Part shown: positions 21,175 to 29,108 of the stretch, piece after piece
Position numbering within the stretch: the stretch's first letter is position 1
Layout: the number at the start of each line of letters is the position of its first letter
Assembly: GCF_026008495.1 (NCBI RefSeq)
Contig: NZ_BQUN01000113.1
Span: 1 to 52,506 of the forward strand
Source of the DNA: Streptomyces sp. A012304
Lineage (GTDB): Bacteria; Actinomycetota; Actinomycetes; Streptomycetales; Streptomycetaceae
Reading direction: 5' to 3'
DNA length: 52,506 nt
Program-made: the position numbers and the translations under genes
The notes under the pieces: model-generated
What the model saw: the letters and a program-made list of their open reading frames with translations, nothing else
Told to the model about the DNA's origin: nothing
Databases searched by the model: none

Positions 21175-23901
21175 TCACCTCCTCTCCCGGGTCGACGCGA
21201 CAGGGCTCTCGGCTGCTTGCCGCGCTGCTTCCCCCGTTGGGCGCGGGGCGTCAGCCGAGGGATCCGGACGGGCCGGGACCCATGGGTCCGGGCCCAGGAA
21301 GGGCAGGAGTTCGGTGCAGCGCCCGGTCAGTACGTTGATGAGGCGCAGAACTCCGGCGGAACCGGTGGCCAGATCGGTCGAGGCGCGCAGGTTCTGCTCC
21401 CCGGCGAAGACAAGACCGTGTTCGTCGGACAGGGCGTGCAGGTTGAGGGCCTGGACACCGTGGTCGACACGTGTTTCCAGGTCGGGCCAGTCAAGTCGCC
21501 GCGCGATCTGGCGCAGCGCCCCCGTCAGTCCCGCCCTGCCGTTGAACAGCCCACCACCGATGCAGAACTCGAGGGCGCACGCCCGGCTCAGGGACTCGAA
21601 GGACTCTGCGAGACGGTCGTCGTGCCGGTGGTTCAGCAGCAGGTCACCGACGAGGGCGACGCCGGCGCTTCCCGTGGCGAGGTAGGGCAGGACCCGTGAT
21701 CCGTTCCTCACCTGAAGCGTGCCGTCGCCCAGGGGCTCGCATCCGTCAAGGTCCCGGTGCGCCGCCGCAAGGCCGGCCCGCAGCCAGCGATCGTCACGCG
21801 TGACCTCGTAGAGCCGCACCATGAACAGCGCCGGCCCCGACCACCCGTACAGCAGACCGCCGGTGAAGTTGTCGGCGGAATTGCCGCGGCCGTTCCGCGG
21901 CGCGGCATCGGCGGGCAGGGTGCGCGGGCCCAGGGCGAGGGCTCCGGCCTCGATGGCCTTCTCCACCGTGGCGCCGGTCTGGACAGCATGGTCCAGATAG
22001 CTGTGGTTCCCCGTCCGGCGGTAGAAGTCCAGGCTGGTCAGCCCGATCCCGGACAGCCCGTCGTAGAGCTTGGTCCCGGGCAAGGACCGGCTCTCCTCGA
22101 CGATCCTGTCGTAGACATCGAGGGCGGTGTCGGAATGACCCATTTTGTACAGAACGTGGCAGATGCCTGCCATCCCGTCGTAGAAGCCCAGGCGGGGCAG
22201 CGGGCCGGAGCGCAGGTCGCGTCCGAGCCACTCGATGTAGCCGTCGAGGTCGGCCTCACCGGCGGTGAACAGCGTGTCCACGACACCCGCGGCGCCGAAT
22301 GCCACGCCGCCGCCTCCGTCGTAGAACTGACTGATGTCTCCGGGGAACAGCCGGTCGCGCCGATCGGGCGTGGCTGTGGCGCGGATCGACGCGACCAAGG
22401 CAGCCGTATGGGTGTCCCAGGGTCCCGCGGCGGATCCGAAAGCCAGTGGGGGGTCCGCGGGGCGCAGTCCGGAGGCGGCGGGGCCGGCTGCGGCCAGCGC
22501 GCGGGCCAGCGGTTCTGTGATGCTGTCGTCGAGGCCCAGACTCTCGCGGGCCGCGGCGATCAGCGTCGTCGCCTGGGGCGGGCAGAGTTCCAGGACGGAG
22601 GTGAGCGGCAGATACAGGAACAGCCGTAGCGCGTTCAGCGAGTACAGGTCGCCGTCGGCGCCCTTCAACGACGGTGGCGCGGCGAAGCCCGGTGTGCCAA
22701 GGGCGCGGGGCCCCGCGTAGTTCCGGGGTTGCACCGCTTCGAAGTCGATCAATGACACGTTCAGGTCGTCGTCGATCATGACGTTGCTCGGCTGGAGGTC
22801 GTTGAAGCTGTATCCCCGGTCGTGCACCGCCGTGAGCGTTTCCTCGATCTGGCCGAGAATGTGCCCCACGGATGTCAAGTAATCCTTGGTCGTGCCCTCG
22901 CCCGCCTCTCTGAGATGCAGATAGTTAATGGTGATCCATTTCTGCAGAGAGATTCCCGGAACGTGTTCCATGGCCAGGAACTCGTGACCGCCCAGAGCGT
23001 GGTAGTCGTAGACCCGGGGAACACCCCGAATGTCTTTGAGAGCGACCATCGCGGCATGCTCCGCCCGCAGCCTGGCCGGCGCGTCGCGCCCAATACGGTC
23101 GAGGCCCGCGTGCGGCCTGCCTTCCTTCAGAACCAATTCCGCTCCGTCGCGCAGCCTCCGCGCCCGGTAGACTCCGCCGCCGTTCGAGAAGTGGAACGCG
23201 CCGGTTATCTCGTACGGAAACTCCACGGGCTGTTCCGAGTTCACCCGCGGGGCTGCCGCATCGGCCAGGAACTTCGGTATCTCGACCCACTCGGGAACGG
23301 TGAACACCGGCTCGCGCCGATCGGGCACCAGCACGCCGTCGGGCCGCTCGATGGCCGGTGTCCGGCTGCCGTCCTCCGCGTAGGCGAAGCGCAGGGCGAA
23401 GCCGCCGTAACGCACGTACAGCGGGCCTTCGTTCCAGCGCAGGTCGCTGAGGATGTACGGACCCGGCGCGCGGGCGAGGTCCCGGTCGAGCCCGCGCAGC
23501 ACGCGCTCCAGCTCTGCGACGTCCCGCGGGTAGACCGTGATGAACTTGCCGCTCGCTTCCCGAGGGGCGTACTTGGCGTTCCTCGACTGGAAGACGAGCG
23601 AGTTGGGAAGGAACTTGAAAGGAAGGCGCTGTTCGAAGCAGTACCGGGATACACACTCCAGGACGGCGACCGCGTTTTCGGTCGTGGCCGAAACGTGAAT
23701 CTTCCAGCCTTGCGCGGGCAGTTCGGCGCCTCCCGCCGGCGGCCGTACGCGCGTCCACTGTCCGTCGGATTCCTGCTGCCATCCGGGAGGCAGGCGGACG
23801 CTGTCGCGGAAGTCGAGCCATCCGCCACCGGGCCGCACGCGGTCCGGCGAGTCGTAGAACCTCTTGTCCGCCAGGCAGTAGGCCGGATACCGGACATCCA
23901 C
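21175..23901 (-). CDS. lanKC: Class III lanthipeptide synthetase (lyase-kinase-cyclase)
   Basis: 908 residues from GTG 23901, with AAAGGAGG six bases upstream; it begins VDVRYPAYCLADKRFYDSPD, the usual LanKC start. Lyase domain about 1-205 (WKIHVSA, KFITVYPRD). Kinase domain about 215-480: Lys in ELVLKEGRPH, catalytic loop YSFNDLQPSNVMIDD, metal loop SLIDFEAV. Cyclase-like domain from about 560: YLATGSAGVAL, FNGRAGLTGAL, DLATGSAGVLRL. The Cys and His ligands that bind zinc in class I, II and IV cyclases are absent, which places it in class III. It phosphorylates and eliminates Ser/Thr and closes rings. First gene of the operon lanKC-lanA-exporter-flavoprotein. Confidence 0.94.
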   Translation of the reverse strand: MDVRYPAYCLADKRFYDSPDRVRPGGGWLDFRDSVRLPPGWQQESDGQWTRVRPPAGGAELPAQGWKIHVSATTENAVAVLECVSRYCFEQRLPFKFLPNSLVFQSRNAKYAPREASGKFITVYPRDVAELERVLRGLDRDLARAPGPYILSDLRWNEGPLYVRYGGFALRFAYAEDGSRTPAIERPDGVLVPDRREPVFTVPEWVEIPKFLADAAAPRVNSEQPVEFPYEITGAFHFSNGGGVYRARRLRDGAELVLKEGRPHAGLDRIGRDAPARLRAEHAAMVALKDIRGVPRVYDYHALGGHEFLAMEHVPGISLQKWITINYLHLREAGEGTTKDYLTSVGHILGQIEETLTAVHDRGYSFNDLQPSNVMIDDDLNVSLIDFEAVQPRNYAGPRALGTPGFAAPPSLKGADGDLYSLNALRLFLYLPLTSVLELCPPQATTLIAAARESLGLDDSITEPLARALAAAGPAASGLRPADPPLAFGSAAGPWDTHTAALVASIRATATPDRRDRLFPGDISQFYDGGGGVAFGAAGVVDTLFTAGEADLDGYIEWLGRDLRSGPLPRLGFYDGMAGICHVLYKMGHSDTALDVYDRIVEESRSLPGTKLYDGLSGIGLTSLDFYRRTGNHSYLDHAVQTGATVEKAIEAGALALGPRTLPADAAPRNGRGNSADNFTGGLLYGWSGPALFMVRLYEVTRDDRWLRAGLAAAHRDLDGCEPLGDGTLQVRNGSRVLPYLATGSAGVALVGDLLLNHRHDDRLAESFESLSRACALEFCIGGGLFNGRAGLTGALRQIARRLDWPDLETRVDHGVQALNLHALSDEHGLVFAGEQNLRASTDLATGSAGVLRLINVLTGRCTELLPFLGPDPWVPARPDPSADAPRPTGEAARQAAESPVASTRERR

Positions 23902-24092
23902 GGGGTGCCTCCTTTCGGCCACGGCTCGCATCGCAGATCGCCATATGTCCGTACAGAGCCGCACGGGCTCAGGCGATCTCCGGGACAACGCTGAACAGCC
24001 TGTCCGGCCGACCATGGTCGAACCTTGTCGCAATCTTGAATTGGCTGGTGAAAGCCACTGGGGAAAGGTGAGCTGGCACACGGGGAGGTGTG
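23902..24092. promoter_or_regulatory. Divergent promoter region of the lanthipeptide cluster
   Basis: A 191-bp region between lanKC (minus) and the regulator (plus) holds both promoters. It contains a perfect 12-base palindrome CGACCATGGTCG at 24009-24020 and an inverted repeat TGGCT/AGCCA at about 24042-24057. The regulator next door is the natural candidate to bind here. It is clearly richer in A/T than the coding sequence. Confidence 0.55.
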
Positions 24093-26927
24093 ATGGCGGT
24101 CGAATTCCGATTACTCGACGACATCGCGGCGTACGTCGACGGCGTGGCCCTGGAACTGGGCCCTCCGCAGCAGCGTTCGGTGCTGGCGGTGCTGCTCGTC
24201 GAGGCGCCTCGTCACCTGTCGACGGAGCAGCTCATCGGACGGGTGTGGGGGGACCGGCCGCCGCAGCGCGTCAAGGGGACGCTGTACAGCTACCTGTCCC
24301 GCCTGCGGGGCGCGCTGGCACCGGCGGAGAAGGACGCGGTCATCGCCCGGCGCTCCGGCGGCTACGCACTGGTCGTCGACCGGGACACCGTGGACCTGCA
24401 CCGCTTCCGTCTCCTCGTCGAACAGGCACGCGCAGCCGACGAAGCCGCCCAGGCCGCCATGCTGTTCGAGCAGGCGTTCACTCTGTGGCTGGGCGAGCCG
24501 CTCGAACTCGGTGATACACCGTGGTTCCGAACGCTGCGGGAAAGTCTGCTGCGCGAGCGCTGGGCCGCCGTGCTGGACCGGAACGACGTCCTGCTGAGGC
24601 TCGGCCACCATGGAGAGCTGCTGGCCGAGCTGTCCCGATGGGTGGAGCAGCACCCCCTCGACGAACGTCTGGCCGGCCAGTACCTGCTGGCGCTGTACCG
24701 CAGTGGGCACACCGCTGACGCCCTGAGCGCGTACGAGGACGTCCGGCGGCGGCTGGCGCAGGAACTGGGCGTCGACCTGGGTCCGCACTTACGCACCCTT
24801 CACCAGCAGATCCTGACCAACGACGCGGTGCTGGCCCCTCCGCCGAGGACGCCGACGGCCCTTGCGGCGAGGCCGGTCCCCCGCCAGCTCCCCGCCCCTG
24901 CGACGCGGTTGATCGGCCGCGCCGGTGAACTGCGCCACCTGGACGAACTGCTCGCTCCGAAGGAGCAACGACGCGCCGCGATGCCGGTCTCCGTGATCTG
25001 CGGCGCCGGGGGCACCGGCAAGACGTGGCTGGCCCTGAGCTGGGCCCACGACCATCTCCGCCACTTCCCCGACGGGCAGCTCTTCGTCGATCTGCGGGGC
25101 TACACCCCCTCAGCGGAACCCCTCGACCCGTCCCTGGTGATCAGGGGATTCCTGGACACGCTCGGAGTCGACGCCGAGGACATCCCCGCCGACCCCGACA
25201 CCCAGGCCGCGCTCTACCGCAGCCTCGTGGCGGACAAACGCATGCTCATCATGCTGGACAACGCCCGCGACACCAGGCACGTTCTGCCGCTCCTCCCCGG
25301 CAGCCCCACCTGCACCGTGATGATCACCAGCCGCCACCAGCTGACCGGCCTGGTCGCCTCGCACCAGCCCGTCCACGTCACCCTGGGAACCTTCGACCAC
25401 ACCACGGCACGCGAACTGCTCGGCCTCTTCGCTGACGCGGAACGCATCACCGCCGAGCCCGACGCCACCACCGCGCTGGTGGACCACTGCGCCGGGCTGC
25501 CGCTGGCCCTGAGTGTTCTGGCCGCCCGGATCTCCACGAACCCCGCCCTCACGCTCACCGCGCTGGCGGCGGAACTGCGCGATTCGGCCCACCGGCTGGA
25601 CGTCCTGGAGACCGGCGAGAGCGGTATGGACGTGCGGACCGTCTTCGCCTCCTCGTACCAGGCCCTCGACCATGAGACCGCCCAGGTGTTCCGGCAGCTC
25701 GCTCAAGCCCCCGGCCCCGACATCTCGCTGCCCGCGGCAGCCAGCCTCACAGCCCTGCCCGCCGCCCGGCTCCGCACCGTTCTGCGCCGGCTACAGGTCG
25801 CCCACCTTCTCCAGGAGCACGCTCCAGGACGGTTCAGCTACCACGACCTCCTCCGCGCCTACGCCATCGAACTGGCCGATGTCACAGACGGCTGTCAGAG
25901 CCGAGCGGCACTCACCCGGGTGCTGGACCACTACCTGCTCACGGCGGTTGCGGCCGACCGGCTGCTGCTGCCCTATCGGGACCCGATCCACTTACCACCC
26001 ACCGCGGAGGGCGTACGCCCCGAGGACATCACGAGCCACGAGCAGGCCATGGCCTGGTTCACGCGCGAACACCCCGTGCTCATCGCCGCGGTCCCCCACG
26101 CCGCACGTGCCGGACACGACACCCACACCTGGCAGCTGGCCTGGGCGCTGACCACGTTCCTCACCCGCCGTGGCCGCTGGACCGATGTCGCCGCGATCCA
26201 CACCACCGCCCTCGCCGCCGCGACCAGGCTGAAGAATCCGGCCGCTCAGGCGGAGTCCCACCGCGCGCTGGCCTGGGAGCGCACCGAGGCCGGCGACACC
26301 CGGACGGCATACTCGGAGCTGACGCGGGCCCTCACCATCGCGGCGGAGAACGGCGACGCCCTGTCACAGGCCCACACCCACCTCGCGCTGGGCTGGCTCT
26401 ATGAGCGCGAAGGCGATCAACACGCGGCACTGCGGCACGACCGGCAGGCCCTCGACCTGTTCGACTCGCTCGCCCACCGTCCCGGGCTCGCACGCGCTCT
26501 CAACGCCGTGGCCTGGGACCATGGCCGGCAGGGCAACCACCAGGAAGCCGTGGACCACTGTCACCGGGCACTGGGCATCCAGACAGAGCTGGGCGACCGG
26601 CGCGGGCAGGCCGCCACGCTGGACACCCTCGGCTGTGCCTACCAGGACGCCGGTGATCACCGCCGCGCGCTCACCTGCCACCAACGGGCCCTGGCCATCC
26701 ACCGTGCCCTGGGCCACCGCTACAACGAGGCGGAAGCCCTGATCCACCTGTGCCGGACCCAGCAGGCACTCGGTGATCGTCATGCCGCCGGGCAGGCCCT
26801 GGAACAGGCTCTCGCCATCTACCGGGAGATCCAGGTACCCGAATCCTGCGTGGAAGAGGCCCGCGCCCTGCTCCGCGCGCTCCAGGCGGGCGGGGCCGCC
26901 GAGTGCTCGCCGGCCCAGTCCTCGTAG
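24093..26927 (+). CDS. AfsR/SARP-type regulator with NB-ARC and TPR domains
   Basis: 944 residues. A SARP winged-helix domain lies at about 1-95 (LSTEQLIGRVWGDRPPQRVK, LYSYLSRLRGAL), a bacterial activation domain at about 97-245 (VDLHRFRLLVEQARAADE), an NB-ARC ATPase at about 270-530 with Walker A ICGAGGTGKTWLAL and Walker B MLIMLDNARD, and TPR repeats from about 700 (QAESHRALAWERTEAGDTR). ATG 24093 is preferred to GTG 24090 because of GGGGAGG spacing. Codons 7 (24111-24113), 233 (24789-24791) and 634 (25992-25994) are TTA, so translation should depend on bldA. It is divergent from the lanthipeptide operon and is its likely activator. Confidence 0.92.
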   Translation: MAVEFRLLDDIAAYVDGVALELGPPQQRSVLAVLLVEAPRHLSTEQLIGRVWGDRPPQRVKGTLYSYLSRLRGALAPAEKDAVIARRSGGYALVVDRDTVDLHRFRLLVEQARAADEAAQAAMLFEQAFTLWLGEPLELGDTPWFRTLRESLLRERWAAVLDRNDVLLRLGHHGELLAELSRWVEQHPLDERLAGQYLLALYRSGHTADALSAYEDVRRRLAQELGVDLGPHLRTLHQQILTNDAVLAPPPRTPTALAARPVPRQLPAPATRLIGRAGELRHLDELLAPKEQRRAAMPVSVICGAGGTGKTWLALSWAHDHLRHFPDGQLFVDLRGYTPSAEPLDPSLVIRGFLDTLGVDAEDIPADPDTQAALYRSLVADKRMLIMLDNARDTRHVLPLLPGSPTCTVMITSRHQLTGLVASHQPVHVTLGTFDHTTARELLGLFADAERITAEPDATTALVDHCAGLPLALSVLAARISTNPALTLTALAAELRDSAHRLDVLETGESGMDVRTVFASSYQALDHETAQVFRQLAQAPGPDISLPAAASLTALPAARLRTVLRRLQVAHLLQEHAPGRFSYHDLLRAYAIELADVTDGCQSRAALTRVLDHYLLTAVAADRLLLPYRDPIHLPPTAEGVRPEDITSHEQAMAWFTREHPVLIAAVPHAARAGHDTHTWQLAWALTTFLTRRGRWTDVAAIHTTALAAATRLKNPAAQAESHRALAWERTEAGDTRTAYSELTRALTIAAENGDALSQAHTHLALGWLYEREGDQHAALRHDRQALDLFDSLAHRPGLARALNAVAWDHGRQGNHQEAVDHCHRALGIQTELGDRRGQAATLDTLGCAYQDAGDHRRALTCHQRALAIHRALGHRYNEAEALIHLCRTQQALGDRHAAGQALEQALAIYREIQVPESCVEEARALLRALQAGGAAECSPAQSS

Positions 26928-26961
26928 GAAGTCCACTCGCCGGCGCGTAACGTGACGCACC

Positions 26962-27795
26962 ATGAAAATCCTCATCAGCGCCGACATGGAGGGCGCCACC
27001 GGGGTGACCTGGCCGGCGGACGTGCTGCCGGGGACACCGCAGTGGGAGCGGTGCCGGGCGATGTTCACCTCGGACGTCAACGCCGCCGTGCTCGGGTTCT
27101 TCGACGGGGGCGCCGACGAGGTACTGATCAACGAGGCCCACTGGACCATGCGCAACCTGCTGCTCGAACGGCTCGACGAGCGGGCGCGCCTGCTCACCGG
27201 GCGGCACAAGTCGCTGTCCATGGTGGAGGGCGTCCAGCACGGCGACGTCGACGGCATCGCGTTCGTCGGCTATCACGCGGGGGCCGGGGAGGAGGGCGTC
27301 CTCGCCCACACCTACCTCGCCAACTCCATCACCGGGGTGTGGCTGGACGGCGTACGGGCCAGCGAGGGGCTGCTCAACGCGCGTGTCGTCGCCGAGTACG
27401 GAGTGCCGGTGGTGCTGGTGACCGGGGACGACGTGGCCTGCGAGGACGCGCTCGGATACGCGCCTGAGGCGCTGAAGGTGGCCGTCAAGGACCATGTGTC
27501 GCGGTACGCGGCCGTGTGCCGGACCCCGGCCCGCACCGCCGCCGACATCCGGGCGGCGGCCGCAGCGGCCACCCGGCTGGCGGTCCGCCAGGAACCGGTG
27601 CACGCCGGGCCGTTCACCGTCACCGTGGAGTTCGACGCCGAGCACCTGGCGATGGCCGCGACCCTCGTGCCCGGCGTGGCCCGCGTCGGTGAGCGCAGGG
27701 CCGGCTACACCAGCGGCACCATGTACGAGGGCATTCGCACGTTCAAGGCCGTCACGACCGTCGTCGCGGCGGCGGTGGAGGAGCAGTATGGCTGA
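26962..27795 (+). CDS. M55-family D-aminopeptidase (DppA-like)
   Basis: 277 residues. The N-terminus MKILISADMEGATGV has the metal-binding Asp and Glu of family M55; NEAHWTMRNLLLE and the VGYHAGAGEEG segment supply further ligands, and NARVVAEYGVPVVLVTGDD is also conserved. Known members cut D-Ala-D-Ala and other D-amino-acid peptides and form decamers in the cytosol. TAACGT lies ten or so bases before the ATG, so the transcript may be nearly leaderless. It opens a run of four tightly packed peptidase genes; the M20 gene overlaps its last eight bases. Confidence 0.9.
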   Translation: MKILISADMEGATGVTWPADVLPGTPQWERCRAMFTSDVNAAVLGFFDGGADEVLINEAHWTMRNLLLERLDERARLLTGRHKSLSMVEGVQHGDVDGIAFVGYHAGAGEEGVLAHTYLANSITGVWLDGVRASEGLLNARVVAEYGVPVVLVTGDDVACEDALGYAPEALKVAVKDHVSRYAAVCRTPARTAADIRAAAAAATRLAVRQEPVHAGPFTVTVEFDAEHLAMAATLVPGVARVGERRAGYTSGTMYEGIRTFKAVTTVVAAAVEEQYG

Positions 27796-29092
27796 CGCGC
27801 AGGCGAGGGACGAGGTCGTGCGGTTCACCTCGGACCTCATCCGGATCGACACCACCAACCGGGGCGGCGGGGACTGCCGGGAGCGGCCCGCCGCCGAGTA
27901 CGCCGCCGAACTGCTCGCCGGGGCGGGCCTGGAGCCGACCCTCGTGGAGCGCACGCCGGGCCGGACCAACGTCGTCGCCCGGATCGAGGGCACCGACCCG
28001 GCCGCGGACGCGCTGCTCCTGCACGGTCACCTGGACGTCGTGCCGGCCGAGGCCGCGGACTGGAGCGTGCACCCCTTCTCGGGCGAGGTGCGCGACGGGG
28101 TGGTGTGGGGGCGCGGCGCGGTCGACATGAAGAACATGGACGCGATGATCCTCGCCGTGGTGCGCTCCTGGGCCCGGCAGGGGCTGCGGCCCCGGCGCGA
28201 CCTCGTCGTCGCGTTCACCGCCGACGAGGAGGCCAGCGCGGTGGACGGGGCCGGCTTCCTCGCCGACCGGCATCCGCACCTCTTCGAGGGCTGCACGGAG
28301 GCCGTCGGCGAGTCCGGCGCGTTCACCTTCCACGACGGCGCCGGACGGCAGATCTACCCGATCGCCGCCGGGGAACGCGGCACCGGCTGGATCAAGCTGA
28401 CCGCGCGCGGGCGGGCCGGGCACGGCTCCAAGGTCAACCGGGAGAACGCGGTGACCCGTCTCGCCGGAGCGATCGCCCGCATCGGGGAGCACGAGTGGCC
28501 GCTGCGGCTGACGCCGACCGTGCGGGCCGCGCTCACCGAACTCGCCGCGCTGTACGGCATCGAGACCGGCCTCGACGACGTGGACGCGCTGCTGGACAAG
28601 CTCGGACCGGCCGCCCGGCTGGTGGAGTCGACCGTCCGCAACAGCGCCAACCCGACCATGCTGGAGGCTGGTTACAAGGTCAACGTGATCCCCGGGGAGG
28701 CCGTCGCGTACGTCGACGGCCGGTATCTCGCGGGCTGCGAGGAGGAGTTCCGCGCGACCCTCGACGAACTCGTCGGACCGGACGTGCAGTGGGAGTTCGC
28801 CCACCGCGAGGTCGCCCTCCAGGCACCCGTGGAGTCACCGACCTACCGCCGGATGCGGGCCGCGGTCGAGGAGTTCGCGCCCGAGGGGCACGTGGTGCCG
28901 TACTGCATGTCGGGCGGTACGGACGCCAAGCAGTTCTCGCGGCTCGGGATCACCGGCTACGGCTTCGCGCCGCTGAAGCTGCCCGAGGGCTACGACTACC
29001 AGGCCCTCTTCCACGGCGTCGACGAACGTGTCCCGGTGGAGGCCCTCCACTTCGGCGTCGACGTCCTCGACCGCTTCCTGCGCACGGCCTAG
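27788..29092 (+). CDS. M20-family metallopeptidase
   Basis: 434 residues. Zinc-site motifs are in order: LLHGHLDVVPAEAADWSVHP (about 76-95), GRGAVDMKNMDAM (the bridging Asp), and FTADEEASAVDGAGFL (the catalytic and metal-binding Glu pair). HGVDERVPVEALHFG near the end gives the last His. The lid domain lies between. It should be a carboxypeptidase or dipeptidase-like hydrolase of the M20A type. ATG 27788 overlaps the M55 gene by eight bases, so the two are coupled. It is likely to act on the products of the D-aminopeptidase or on general peptides. Confidence 0.9.
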   Translation: MADAQARDEVVRFTSDLIRIDTTNRGGGDCRERPAAEYAAELLAGAGLEPTLVERTPGRTNVVARIEGTDPAADALLLHGHLDVVPAEAADWSVHPFSGEVRDGVVWGRGAVDMKNMDAMILAVVRSWARQGLRPRRDLVVAFTADEEASAVDGAGFLADRHPHLFEGCTEAVGESGAFTFHDGAGRQIYPIAAGERGTGWIKLTARGRAGHGSKVNRENAVTRLAGAIARIGEHEWPLRLTPTVRAALTELAALYGIETGLDDVDALLDKLGPAARLVESTVRNSANPTMLEAGYKVNVIPGEAVAYVDGRYLAGCEEEFRATLDELVGPDVQWEFAHREVALQAPVESPTYRRMRAAVEEFAPEGHVVPYCMSGGTDAKQFSRLGITGYGFAPLKLPEGYDYQALFHGVDERVPVEALHFGVDVLDRFLRTA

Positions 29093-29108
29093 GCGAGCGG
29101 GGACGAGC

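Noticed and set aside
21175..23901. Class IV (LanL) assignment for the lanthipeptide synthetase
   Set aside because: The leader of the precursor has some similarity to class IV leaders, but the cyclase domain lacks the Cys/Cys/His zinc ligands (FNGRAG and YLATGSAG in their places).
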